In this document: positions 8,047 to 17,178 of the stretch, one piece after another | Layout of the letters: each line of letters begins with the position of its first letter | How positions within the stretch are numbered: position 1 is the first letter of the stretch | Source of the DNA: Verticiella sediminum | Lineage (GTDB): Bacteria; Pseudomonadota; Gammaproteobacteria; Burkholderiales; Burkholderiaceae_B | Assembly: GCF_007558815.1 (NCBI RefSeq) | Contig: NZ_VLTJ01000004.1 | Location: forward strand, 157,216-221,215 | Length of the DNA stretch: 64,000 nt | Reading direction: 5' to 3' | Made by a program: the position numbers and the translations under genes | Notes under the pieces: model-generated | Databases searched by the model: none | What the model saw: the letters and a program-made list of their open reading frames with translations, nothing else | What the model was told of the DNA's origin: nothing

Positions 8047-11000
8047 TCAGTTCAGGTTGCCCATGCGTTCCAGGAATCGCACCAGATCGTCCAGGGGCAT
8101 TGGCCGGGCGAGGAAATAGCCCTGGAACTCGTCGCAGCGGTTGCGCTTGAGGAACTCCAGTTGGGCCTCGGTTTCCACGCCTTCGGCGACCACGCGCAGG
8201 CCGAGATTGTGGGCCATCGAGATGATCGCCTTGGAGATTGCCGCATCGTTGCCGTCGATGTTGATGTCGCGCACGAAGGAGCGGTCGATCTTGACGTAGT
8301 CGATCGGCAGGTTCTTCAGATAGGACAGGCTGGAGAAGCCGGTGCCGAAGTCGTCGATGCTCACGCGCACACCGAGCTCCTTGAGCTCGTGCAGGGTGGC
8401 GATCACGCTCTCCGTGTCCTCGAGCAGCACGCTCTCGGTGATCTCGAGCTCCAGGGCGTAGGCCGGCAGGCCGGTGCGCCTGAGCGTGTCCTTCAGGCCG
8501 GAGGTGAAGTCGCGGCGCTGGAACTGCATGGGCGAGATGTTCACCGCCACGCAGAAGTTGGACAGCCCCTGGCTGTACAGCCATTGATTGTGCGAGCACG
8601 CGGTCTCCAGCGCCCACGCGCCCAGCGCGACGATCTGGCCCGTCTCCTCGGCCACCTTGATGAACTCGGAGGGCGGGACGGCGCCGCGCTCGGGATGGTT
8701 CCAGCGCGCGAGGGCCTCGATGCCGGCCACCTTGCCCGTCACGCGCTCGAACTTGGGCTGGTAGTGCAACTGCAACTGGCTGGTCGCGAGCGCGGCGCGC
8801 AGCTCGTTGCGCAGCCGCACGCGCTCGTGCACCCGCTCGCTCATGTCCCGGCTGTGCCACTGGAAGTTGTTGCGCCCCTCGTGCTTGGCCTTGTACATGG
8901 CCAGGTCGGCCTCCTGCACCAGGCTCATCGGGTCGTCCAGCGCATGCCCGACATAGGTGATGCCGGCGCTCGCGGTGATGTGCTGGTTGCCGCCCATGAT
9001 CTCGTAGGGCTGGGCGATCGCGCCGATCAGCCGCTGCGTCATGCGTTCGGCCTGCTCGCGCTGCACGTCGAACAGCACCACGATGAATTCGTCGCCGCTC
9101 AGGCGGGCGACCAGGTCACGCGGGCGCACGTTCTCGCGCATGCGGCGGGCCACTTCGACCAGGATGGCGTCGCCCACGACGTGTCCCATCGAATCGTTGA
9201 TCGGCTTGAAGCCGTCCAGGTCGACGAACACCACGGCCATGCCCTGGCCGACCGCCTGCGGCACGCGGCCCAGCTCGTTGAGCCGCTGCTCGAGCATGCG
9301 CCGGTTCGGCAGGTCGGTGAGCAGGTCGTGGTTGGCGATGTGGGAAAGCTGCGCCTCGGCTTCCTTTTCGTCGGTGACGTCGCGCAGGATGCAGATGTAG
9401 TGCGTGACCGCGCCCTGGCCGTCGCGCACCGGCGCGATGTACAGGTCGCACCAGAAGGTGCTGCCGTCCTTGCGGTAGTTGAGCATCACCGCATGGACGT
9501 CCTGCTCCTGGCGCAGGCGGTGTTCGATGCCTTCGATCTGCGTGCGGTCGGTGGCCGAGCCGTAGAGGAAACTGAGGTTGCGGCCCACCGTCTCGCTGGG
9601 CGGGTAGCCCGTGATGCGCCCGAAAGCCGGGTTGGCGTAGATCAGGGGCGAGCCGGGCGTGCGCGCGTCGATGATCATCACCGCGTTGTGGCTGGCCTGC
9701 AGCGCGCGCTTGAGCACGCGCAGCTCCTCTTCCGATGCCTTGCGCAGGCGCACGTCGCGCAGCGAGAGCAGGCGCATCTGGGTGCCGTCCCAGTCGGTCT
9801 CCGAGCCCAGCACTTCCACGTCGATGGTCTCGCCGTGCGGACCTTCCAGCGGCCATTCGAAGAGCGTGGTGTCGGCGCCGCGCCGGCTGGCGAGTTCGGC
9901 GAGCTCGGCGCCGCGGCGTCCCAGGGCGGCGCCGAGCAGGGTGCGCGCGGCGGGGTTGGCGTACTGCACGCGGCCCTGCGGGCTGACCACCAGCAGGGCG
10001 TCGCGGTTGTCGTCCAGCAACTGGCGGAACGAGCGTTCCTTGCGTGCCAGATCGCGCGTGACGCGGATCTCCTCGGTGATCTCGCGGGCGGCCAGGTAGA
10101 TCGCGTCGTCCGAACCCAGGGCCGCGCGGATGCGCATCCAGATCACGTGGCCGTCGCGATGGTTGCCGCGCAGGTCCAGGTCGTAGATCGATTCGCCGCG
10201 GCCCAGACGGCGCAGCGCGTTGTCGAGCAGGGTGCGGTCGTCCTCGTGGATCAGGTCGGTGAGCTGGCGGCCGACCACGCTTTCGGCGCGGTAGCCCGTC
10301 ACCCGGGCGAAGGCGGGGTTCACCTGCAGCAGCACGCCCGCATGGTTCACCATGCCGAGCATCTCCGGCGAGAGCAGGAAGAACTGGGTACGCTCCTGCA
10401 GGGCGCGCTCGATGCGCCGGCGCTCGGTGATGTCCTTGGCGATCACGAAGATCCCGACGAAGGCGCTGTCCACCGAGATGGGAACCGTCGTCGCCTCGGT
10501 CTCGAAAGTGACGCCGTGGTGGTTCACGCCGGTCACCTGCAGGTGCTGGGCGTTGCCCGCCAGCGTGCGGCGGAACATCGCGCTCACCTCGGGCTGGTCC
10601 GCGGGCACCACGAATTCGCGCACGGCCCGGCCGAGCAGTTCGCCCTCGGACAGGCCGAACAGGCGCTGCGTCGCCGGATTGCACGAGGAGATGCGCGCCT
10701 TCAGGTCGACCGAGAACACGGCGTCCGGGTTGAACGCAACCAGCGAGCGATAGCGCTGTTCGCCTTGCTGCAGCTCGGCGCGCGCACGCACCCGCTCCAG
10801 GGCGATGGCCGCGTATTGCGCCGCATCGTTGAGCAGGCGCAGATCGAAATCCTGGCTGGCGGCCGAGAGCAGCAGCGAGGCCTGGCCGAGCAGTTTGCCG
10901 TCCGGCGAGATCAGCGGTTGGGCGAGCACGGTGGTATAGCCCGCCGCGGCCAGCGCATCGCGCGCGCCGCGCGGCCAGGGCGGATTCTCGAGCGTGGTGT

Positions 11001-12648
11001 GGCTGGCGGCGCTGCCCGAGAGCCCGGGCGCAGGCAGTTCCGCGAGCGCGCTGCGCAGCGTGGGCGAGAGCGACGGCGCGGCGGCCAGGCGCAGCCCGAT
11101 GCCACCGGGCTCGGTTTCGTGGATCGCACAGCTCGCCTGGGCGTTCAGCGCCTCGGTCATGGTGCAGATCGCGACCAGTTGCGTGGCCAGATCGTCGCTG
11201 TGCGCGATCGCGGCCAGCGTATCGCGCTGGTTCGCGACCAGCGCTGCATCGCGCCGCGTGAGCTGCGCCTGCCGCAGGCTCACCAGCAGCGTGACCAGGA
11301 AGGCGATGCCGGCCAGCAGCGCGCTGTTGGCGAGCAGGCCGCGTTGCGGATGCAGCAGCGGCACGTGCAGGGCGTCCACCTGCCACTCGCCGCCGCCGGC
11401 CAGGTGCAGCGTGCGGGTACCCACGGCGACCGCGCCCGTCGACAGGCGCGGATCTTCGTACAGCACCTGCTCGTCCTGGCGGACCCGCACCGCCAGGCCG
11501 CGGCTCCATTTGTCCAGGTGCTGGCCCAGCAGCGTGCCCGGGTTGGCGACGGCCAGTACCGCCCAGCCGTGCAGCGACGGCGAGTTCAGGCCCGCCACCA
11601 CGGCGTGCCGCGTCTGCCCGCTCAGGCCGATGACGTGGCTGAGCACGGTGGCGTCGTCCGCCATGACCGCGCGCAGCCACTCGCGCGTGTCGTTCTGCGC
11701 GAGGAAGGCGCCCAGCCAGTGCGGCGGCGCGGGCGTGCGATGGCGCATCGACGCCGTCTCCAGGCCGGGCGAGATCACGGCCACCACGTCCACGCTGGGA
11801 AAATCGCGCAGATGGCCGGTGGCCTCGACCTCCCAGCGCCCGGCCGTCGGCACGGCGTCGGCCGCGGACCAGCGCTCGGCCATGCGCCGCAGCATGCTTA
11901 CCTGTTCGGCAATGCTCGTCTGCACCCGCTCGGCCGTCTGGTCGAGCAGCAGGGCGCCGCGCAGCCGCGTCGACTGGTATTCCTGCAGCCACAGCGCTGC
12001 CCATGCCGCGGAGCAGGTAGCCGCGCCCAGGATGCCGACCGCGAGCAGCCGGCCGGAGAGTTCGACGTGCGCGCGGGCGGGCAGTCGCGAGAGCGTGACC
12101 CATGCGCCGGCGGCCAGCAGCGTGAACAGGTCCACCGTCAGGCTGAGCGGTTCGTGCGCATGCAGGCGCGGCAGCGGAGCCGCGGGAAACATCTGGCCGA
12201 TCAGCGCCACGCCCACTACCGCCAGCGCGACCAGCGGCAACAGCGCCGCCGTCTGACGCAGCCAGCGGCGGTTGCGCCGGCCAATGATCGCCTCGACGCC
12301 GAGCAGCAGCCAGGCGAGCACGACGGCGCAGCCGGGTTCGTCGAAGGGCGTGGCCAGCGCCGGCGTGGCGGGCGCATGGCCCTGCAGCCGCTCGTACGCC
12401 AGCGCCAGCGAGATGCCGACCAGGATGACACCGGCGCCAGCGCGCAGCAGCGGCAGCCGGTGCAGGTCGCACAGCAGGCCGGCGCCGAGGGTGACGAAGG
12501 CAACGGCGGCGAACAGGGTTTCGCGCAACGGCAGGTAGGCCGATGGTGTGCGGGTGCCCATGCCGATCAGGCAAAGGGCACCGAGCATGGTCAGGACCAG
12601 GCCGGTGACGTACACGAACGATGTGAGGACCACGCGATGCGTGCTCAT
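8047..12648 (-). CDS. Membrane GGDEF/EAL protein with GAF and multiple PAS domains
   Basis: A 1533-residue cyclic-di-GMP enzyme. N-terminus: about six membrane helices (to about 230), an extracytoplasmic CHASE-like sensor (about 235-430) and a further helix. Then a GAF-like domain (about 455-600), four PAS domains (starting near 620, 745, 865 and 980), GGDEF (about 1100-1265) and EAL (about 1280-1533). The GGDEF signature reads SGDEF at 1184-1188 with an RPRD inhibitory site five residues before it; such variants are often active. The EAL domain has Glu1311 (EAL), DDFGTGFSS and EGVET, so phosphodiesterase activity is likely. The last PAS is LOV-like (NYRKDGS) but has Leu1025 where LOV has its photoactive Cys. 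An earlier ATG at 12846 would add 66 unlikely residues before the first membrane helix. Confidence 0.93.
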   Translation of the reverse strand: MSTHRVVLTSFVYVTGLVLTMLGALCLIGMGTRTPSAYLPLRETLFAAVAFVTLGAGLLCDLHRLPLLRAGAGVILVGISLALAYERLQGHAPATPALATPFDEPGCAVVLAWLLLGVEAIIGRRNRRWLRQTAALLPLVALAVVGVALIGQMFPAAPLPRLHAHEPLSLTVDLFTLLAAGAWVTLSRLPARAHVELSGRLLAVGILGAATCSAAWAALWLQEYQSTRLRGALLLDQTAERVQTSIAEQVSMLRRMAERWSAADAVPTAGRWEVEATGHLRDFPSVDVVAVISPGLETASMRHRTPAPPHWLGAFLAQNDTREWLRAVMADDATVLSHVIGLSGQTRHAVVAGLNSPSLHGWAVLAVANPGTLLGQHLDKWSRGLAVRVRQDEQVLYEDPRLSTGAVAVGTRTLHLAGGGEWQVDALHVPLLHPQRGLLANSALLAGIAFLVTLLVSLRQAQLTRRDAALVANQRDTLAAIAHSDDLATQLVAICTMTEALNAQASCAIHETEPGGIGLRLAAAPSLSPTLRSALAELPAPGLSGSAASHTTLENPPWPRGARDALAAAGYTTVLAQPLISPDGKLLGQASLLLSAASQDFDLRLLNDAAQYAAIALERVRARAELQQGEQRYRSLVAFNPDAVFSVDLKARISSCNPATQRLFGLSEGELLGRAVREFVVPADQPEVSAMFRRTLAGNAQHLQVTGVNHHGVTFETEATTVPISVDSAFVGIFVIAKDITERRRIERALQERTQFFLLSPEMLGMVNHAGVLLQVNPAFARVTGYRAESVVGRQLTDLIHEDDRTLLDNALRRLGRGESIYDLDLRGNHRDGHVIWMRIRAALGSDDAIYLAAREITEEIRVTRDLARKERSFRQLLDDNRDALLVVSPQGRVQYANPAARTLLGAALGRRGAELAELASRRGADTTLFEWPLEGPHGETIDVEVLGSETDWDGTQMRLLSLRDVRLRKASEEELRVLKRALQASHNAVMIIDARTPGSPLIYANPAFGRITGYPPSETVGRNLSFLYGSATDRTQIEGIEHRLRQEQDVHAVMLNYRKDGSTFWCDLYIAPVRDGQGAVTHYICILRDVTDEKEAEAQLSHIANHDLLTDLPNRRMLEQRLNELGRVPQAVGQGMAVVFVDLDGFKPINDSMGHVVGDAILVEVARRMRENVRPRDLVARLSGDEFIVVLFDVQREQAERMTQRLIGAIAQPYEIMGGNQHITASAGITYVGHALDDPMSLVQEADLAMYKAKHEGRNNFQWHSRDMSERVHERVRLRNELRAALATSQLQLHYQPKFERVTGKVAGIEALARWNHPERGAVPPSEFIKVAEETGQIVALGAWALETACSHNQWLYSQGLSNFCVAVNISPMQFQRRDFTSGLKDTLRRTGLPAYALELEITESVLLEDTESVIATLHELKELGVRVSIDDFGTGFSSLSYLKNLPIDYVKIDRSFVRDINIDGNDAAISKAIISMAHNLGLRVVAEGVETEAQLEFLKRNRCDEFQGYFLARPMPLDDLVRFLERMGNLN

Positions 12649-12864
12649 GAGTCGCCCCGTTGCGCTCTTTTCGTTATCTTCCGGCGGGGCCGGACCAGCG
12701 GCCGCTTGCACCAGCCGCCAGCATGCCGTCCGATTGTATAGGTCGGATGCGCTGCCGACGAGGCGCCAGGCGAGTGAGTCACTGCCGCGGCATGCGGGCC
12801 GCGAGGTGGACGAGGCTTGCGCCTGGGCCCGTGATCGAGAGGACACGGTCGCGGCACTATCGTC

Positions 12865-14079
12865 TCAGTTTGGTGCAGATGCCAAGGAACGACGTTGATG
12901 TCGCGCAATGATGAGGCTCAACAGCAGGCCGAGCGCGCTGCAGGTGGCCGTTGCGGCGCCGGTCCATTGCCAGCCGCCCGCGCGCGCCGCGATCCAGGCC
13001 ACCAGGGGCGGGCCGGCGAGTTGGCCCAGCGCGGAGAGCTGCTGCATCCAGCCGATGGTGGTCGACACGGTGTCTTCGCCGGGGGCGACGTGCATCGACA
13101 GGATGAACAGGGTGCCGGGGACCAGGCCGCCGAAGCCGGAGAATGCCAGCAGGGCCAGGTAGCGGCTCATGGGGTGCGCTTCCGCGAGGCTCGAGAAGGC
13201 GTAGAGAGCGCCTGCCGCCATCGCCACGAAGCCGCAGCGCAGCAAGGTGGTGGGCGCCCAGCCGCGCGCGATCAGCCGGCCCGAGGCCACGTTGCCCGCC
13301 ATGTTGGCGGCGGCGACCAGCGCGGTGAGCAGGCCGGCCAGGCTGGCCTGTACGCCCGCCGCCGCGTAGATCGCCGGCAGAAAACCCACCACTGCCAGCC
13401 ACTGGCCGGAATACATGCCGAAGCTGGCCGCGATCAGCCAGGGCCCGGGCGAGCGCAGCGTGTCGGCAAGCCTGGCCTGCCAGCCGCGCGCCCCGGCGTG
13501 CGTGTCGGCCGATGGCGTGTCGCGCGGGATGTGGCGCAGCACCAGCACGGCAAGCAGCACCGACAGGCCGGCCAGCGCCAGCCACCAGGTGCGCCAGCCC
13601 GTGGCCAGCATCACCAGCGGGCCGAACAGCAGGGCGAGCACGGTGCCCAGCGGCATGTAGCTGCCCCAGACGCCGAGCATGGTGCTCAACTTCTGCGGCG
13701 GCACGAGCCGTCGGATGAGCTCGGGCGCGGGCAGGACGATGAGCAGGAAACCGATGCCCTCGACCATGCGCAGTGCGAGCAGCGGCAGCGGGTGCTGGCT
13801 GGCGCTGCCGGCGGCGCTGGCCGCGGCCAGCACCACCAGGCCCAGCATCAGGCTGCGGCGCAGGCCCAGGCTGGCCGCGGTCAGGCCCAGGGCCAGGCCG
13901 AACAGCGCGCCCGCGATCTGTACCAGCGAGATCAGAAAGCCCGCCTGCACCAGGCTCAGGCCGAGGCCGGCTTGCAGCAAGGGCACCGCGGGCGGGATCT
14001 TCGCCACGTGCAATGCGGCGACGACGCCGGCCAGCACGACCAGCAGCGCCTTGGCGGGTGAGCAGGGACCAGCCGGCAA
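12865..14079 (-). CDS. MFS transporter (CynX/NimT-like)
   Basis: A permease of about 404 residues with twelve predicted helices in two bundles; the second half starts with GWQARLADTLRSPGPWLI near residue 205. The NimT/CynX-like set of MFS carriers moves small anions or nitroimidazole-like compounds; substrate unknown here. The start is uncertain: no ATG lies between the lipoprotein stop (14085) and the first helix. A TTG at 14079 is proposed; CTG at 14088 overlapping the lipoprotein TGA is an alternative. Neither has a clear Shine-Dalgarno, so translation is probably coupled to the upstream lipoprotein. Confidence 0.8.
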   Translation of the reverse strand: MPAGPCSPAKALLVVLAGVVAALHVAKIPPAVPLLQAGLGLSLVQAGFLISLVQIAGALFGLALGLTAASLGLRRSLMLGLVVLAAASAAGSASQHPLPLLALRMVEGIGFLLIVLPAPELIRRLVPPQKLSTMLGVWGSYMPLGTVLALLFGPLVMLATGWRTWWLALAGLSVLLAVLVLRHIPRDTPSADTHAGARGWQARLADTLRSPGPWLIAASFGMYSGQWLAVVGFLPAIYAAAGVQASLAGLLTALVAAANMAGNVASGRLIARGWAPTTLLRCGFVAMAAGALYAFSSLAEAHPMSRYLALLAFSGFGGLVPGTLFILSMHVAPGEDTVSTTIGWMQQLSALGQLAGPPLVAWIAARAGGWQWTGAATATCSALGLLLSLIIARHQRRSLASAPN

Positions 14080-14084
14080 GGGAC

Positions 14085-14876
14085 TCAGGGCGTCGTGCTC
14101 GTCGGCGCGGCGGGCGTGGGTTCGGGCGGCGGTACGGGCGTGAGAATCATGGCGCCCCCCTGCGAGCCGTTGTCCGTGATGCCGCCGGCCACCAACTGGC
14201 GTGCCGTGCCCGCGCCCGAGATACCGGCGATGCCGCCGATGTGCTGCCCCGGCAGCAGGCAAGTGTTCACGGGGTCGAAGGTGATGTTCAGCACGTAGTA
14301 GCCGCGGCCCGCAACGGGCGCCAGGTTGCCGCGGAAGGTGCAAGTGCCGCTGGTGGCCACGGTGGCTCCGCGCAATGCGCCCAGTGCCGTGATCTCGACC
14401 GTGGTGACGTTGCCGTCGCGGTCGCTGCCGGTCCACTGCCCTTCGAGCAGTATGGTGGTGGCCGGCGTGTAGTAGCTGCTGTCGTAGCGCAGCGAGGCGT
14501 TGCCGACCTGGCCAGGCTGAACCGAGCGTACTTCCATGCTGCTGCGCTCGGCCACCGTGCCGGTCACGTCCAGCGTGCTCACGGTATTGCCGTACTGGTA
14601 GTCGCGCAGCGTAGCGGTCAGCGTGCTGCCGTTCATCGCCACCTGGTCGGCATGGACCAGGCCCACCCGGGCGCCGCCCACTTCGGCGTACACGCCCCAG
14701 AGGACGTTGTCGTCGGTGATCACCACCGACAGATCGGCGCCGGTGCTCAGCGAGCCCGTCCAGATCCCTTGCGGATTGACCGCCGGCGGCGGCGATGGAA
14801 GAACTTCGGTTTCACTGCCGCCGCAGGCGGCCAGGCCGAGCACGAAAGCAAAGGGGACAGCGCGCACGATCCACAT
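14085..14876 (-). CDS. Lipoprotein, function unknown
   Basis: A 263-residue outer- or inner-membrane lipoprotein. The signal is short (MWIVRAVPFAFVLG) with lipobox LAAC and Cys18, followed by a Pro-rich linker. The rest is Gly/Thr/Ser-rich and beta-strand-like; two halves both contain a GxWTGS motif (IWTGSLSTG and QWTGSDRDG), suggesting an internal duplication of a beta-sandwich. A Pro/Thr-rich tail closes it. The ATG at 14876 is preferred to 14921 because the signal peptide starts there. It sits between the hydrolase gene and the MFS gene, all on the minus strand. I do not recognise the family. Confidence 0.8.
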   Translation of the reverse strand: MWIVRAVPFAFVLGLAACGGSETEVLPSPPPAVNPQGIWTGSLSTGADLSVVITDDNVLWGVYAEVGGARVGLVHADQVAMNGSTLTATLRDYQYGNTVSTLDVTGTVAERSSMEVRSVQPGQVGNASLRYDSSYYTPATTILLEGQWTGSDRDGNVTTVEITALGALRGATVATSGTCTFRGNLAPVAGRGYYVLNITFDPVNTCLLPGQHIGGIAGISGAGTARQLVAGGITDNGSQGGAMILTPVPPPEPTPAAPTSTTP

Positions 14877-14942
14877 GTATGAGACTTCTCGGCAGAGTAT
14901 AGGCAGCCGCGCTGCCCGCAACCCGGCGATTCTACTGCGCTC

Positions 14943-15758
14943 CTACGGGTTGTGAGTCACTCGCTTTGGCCCCTGCTCGCCGCTTGCATCGATCTCGAAG
15001 AGTTCGCGCATGGTGGCGCTGCCCAGACGGATGCCGACCACCATCTCGGTGATCCAGTTGACCAGGATGCCGGTGTAGGCCTGCCGGCTCGCCGGGCTGC
15101 TCAGGGCATGGTCGGCATCGTCCACGATGCGGTGCGTGAGCGAATGCGTGTGCTGGAAGGCCGCGCGGTAGCTCATGATGGTCTGCGACGGTACGTAGGT
15201 GTCGTGTTCGGACTGTACGAGCAGCACGTCGCCCGTGAAGGCCAGGCACGCGGCCAGGGCGCGGTTGTTGTCCGGATCGACGCGCTCGCTGCGGTAGGCC
15301 GTCAGGTCGGCGCGGCTCAACTGGCGCTTGGGCGTGTGCCAGTCTTCGTCGCGGTACAGCGCCGGTACGTGCAGGCCGAGCCACTTCACGGGCCTGAGCG
15401 CGGTCAGGATCGCGGCCAGGTAGCCGCCGTAGCTGCTGCCGATCACCGCGATCGCCGAGGGGTCGATGCCGGGGTGGGCGGCGAGCCGGTCGTAGGCGGC
15501 GATCAGGTCGCGCAGGCTGTGTTCGCGCGTGATGCGCTGCTGCTGCTCGAAGGTGCGCTCGTGGCCGCGCAGATCGAAGGTCATGCAGATGCAGCCCAGG
15601 CCGGCGATGCCCTTGGCGCGGGCCAGGTCGGTCTTCTGGCTGCCGCCCCAGCCGTGCACGAACAGCACGCCGGGTACTTTCAGATTGGGTTCGAGGAAGG
15701 TGCCGGCGATCACTTCGCCGTCCACCGCTATGCGTAGGGGTTCGCTGCGGGTCGTCAT
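14943..15758 (-). CDS. Alpha/beta hydrolase
   Basis: A 271-residue serine hydrolase. The oxyanion motif is VHGWGGS (34-40); the nucleophile elbow GSSYGG has Ser109, and a late Asp/His pair (near DDADHAL) completes the triad. It resembles dienelactone hydrolase/acyl esterase types and has no signal peptide. The ATG at 15758 overlaps the DUF3182 stop (ATGA), so the two are coupled. As the last member of the acyl-CoA operon it may be a thioesterase or ester hydrolase; that is inference from context. Confidence 0.87.
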   Translation of the reverse strand: MTTRSEPLRIAVDGEVIAGTFLEPNLKVPGVLFVHGWGGSQKTDLARAKGIAGLGCICMTFDLRGHERTFEQQQRITREHSLRDLIAAYDRLAAHPGIDPSAIAVIGSSYGGYLAAILTALRPVKWLGLHVPALYRDEDWHTPKRQLSRADLTAYRSERVDPDNNRALAACLAFTGDVLLVQSEHDTYVPSQTIMSYRAAFQHTHSLTHRIVDDADHALSSPASRQAYTGILVNWITEMVVGIRLGSATMRELFEIDASGEQGPKRVTHNP

Positions 15759-16888
15759 GGCAGTACGGGCAAGACAAAATGGGGGGGAATCTCGGGCATG
15801 GCGCACTTCAGGAGCGGGCCCATCTCGTCGTCCACGCCGTGAAACAGCACGACGGCGTTCGGCGGCGGATGCGTGTGCGCGCCGAACAGTTCGAGCGTGG
15901 CCGCCTGGGTGTACAAGAGCGTCGGGTCGTTCGCCAGCGCTTCGAGCGCCAGCACTTCGGCGCCGCTCGCGCCGCCGATGCGCCAGGATTGTTCGAGCAC
16001 GCCGGCGCGGCGCTCGCCGCGTGCATTGTGGCCGACCACGGTGTCGTAGTTGCGGCGCGAGGCGATCAGGCTGGGGTAGCAGCGCGTCGCGGCTTCGTCA
16101 TAGGCGCGGGCCTGGGCGAGCGCCGCCGCCACGACCGGCGGCAGCGGCAGCGCGGCGAGCGCGTCGAAACCGCCGCGCGCCACGTGCAGCGCCGATCCGC
16201 CATAGACCAGCTCGCCGCGATTGTCGCGCGTCAGCCGCTGCACCCCGTAGTAGCTCGCCTGCAGCCCGCCCACGCGCACCTGCCCGATGCTGAAGGTGGA
16301 TACGTCGCTCAGGTCTTCCTCGAGCACGATGCCATACTCGGCCAGTTCGCCGGCGTCCAGCGCCGCCAGCGCTTCGGTCAGCGCGGCGGGCGTGCGCACC
16401 ACTTCCTGTCCGCGGCCCGCGCTCGCGCGCACCGCTTTGATGCGTACCGGCCCGGCCTGGAGCAGCCGATGGCCGGCCGCCAGTGCATCGGCATGGGTGA
16501 AGGCCGTCAGGCCCACCAGTACGCAGTCGCGCACGGTCGCGCCGAAGGCCGGGTTCCAGCCGCGCGGCGCGTGCGCGTGCGGCACCACCAGGGCATGGGT
16601 GATCGCCTTGGTCGCCAGAAAGCCGAAGGGAACGACGCCGCCGAACAGCCGGTCTTCGGCGTCCAGGCCGCGCTCGTTCCAGTCCGGGCCGACCAGCGTG
16701 TCGCTGGGCACCAGGTACATGCCCGGATGCGTGTGCAGGGCGGCATCGTAGTCGCCCACGAAGTCCGCCTTCAAGAGCGCGGCCAGGCGGCGCGCCAGTG
16801 CGCCATGGCTCTCGCGTTCGTGGATGGCCTCGCGGGCGCGCAGCGAATGCAGGGCAACGTGACGAGGGCCTGCAGTGGGGCGTGGCAT
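15755..16888 (-). CDS. DUF3182 family protein
   Basis: A 377-residue cytoplasmic protein of the DUF3182 family, whose members have an ATP-grasp-like look (IKAVRASAGRGQEVVRT about residue 130, then GIVLEEDLS), but no function is established. The ATG at 16888 is preceded by AGGAGA. The long reading frame upstream reads through the biotinyl-domain gene in another frame and is not real. It is coupled to the alpha/beta hydrolase downstream by a four-base overlap and sits 68 bases after the biotinyl-domain gene, possibly in the same transcript. Confidence 0.82.
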   Translation of the reverse strand: MPRPTAGPRHVALHSLRAREAIHERESHGALARRLAALLKADFVGDYDAALHTHPGMYLVPSDTLVGPDWNERGLDAEDRLFGGVVPFGFLATKAITHALVVPHAHAPRGWNPAFGATVRDCVLVGLTAFTHADALAAGHRLLQAGPVRIKAVRASAGRGQEVVRTPAALTEALAALDAGELAEYGIVLEEDLSDVSTFSIGQVRVGGLQASYYGVQRLTRDNRGELVYGGSALHVARGGFDALAALPLPPVVAAALAQARAYDEAATRCYPSLIASRRNYDTVVGHNARGERRAGVLEQSWRIGGASGAEVLALEALANDPTLLYTQAATLELFGAHTHPPPNAVVLFHGVDDEMGPLLKCAMPEIPPHFVLPVLP

Positions 16889-16956
16889 CGCTATCTCCTG
16901 GCGGACGGGCGCGTCATTCGCCCGGCCCGCATGCAGTAGCGAGAAACGCGCCAGCT

Positions 16957-17178
16957 TCAGGTGTCGATCTGGCCGATCGCCTGACCTTCCTCCACCGCAT
17001 CGCCTTCGGCGACCCGCAGCGCGGCCACCCGGCCGGCCGCGGGCGCCGCGACGGGGATCTCCATCTTCATGGATTCGACGATGACGACGGTCTGCTCGGC
17101 GTCCACGGCATCGCCGACGTTGGCCTCGATCTTCCAGACGCGGCCGGTGACTTCGCTGACGATATCTATCTTGGGCAT
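16957..17178 (-). CDS. Stand-alone biotinyl (biotin carboxyl carrier) domain
   Basis: A 73-residue single-domain protein with the ESMKM biotinylation motif; Lys38 is the attachment site. It is the mobile carrier that shuttles CO2 between a biotin carboxylase and a carboxyltransferase. It lies directly after the acyl-CoA synthetase and two genes after a carboxyltransferase, which must be its partner. No biotin carboxylase is encoded in the window. The start has a CAGGAG ribosome binding site nine bases before the ATG. Confidence 0.92.
   Translation of the reverse strand: MPKIDIVSEVTGRVWKIEANVGDAVDAEQTVVIVESMKMEIPVAAPAAGRVAALRVAEGDAVEEGQAIGQIDT

Noticed and set aside
8161..12741. A 1526-codon open frame on the plus strand, antisense to the GGDEF/EAL gene
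   Set aside because: Its translation is Arg/Gly/His/Gln-rich with no domain. Long antisense frames are expected in DNA with such GC-biased third positions.
15779..16939. Plus-strand frame opposite DUF3182
   Set aside because: Antisense shadow; the minus-strand gene has an RBS and coupled neighbours.
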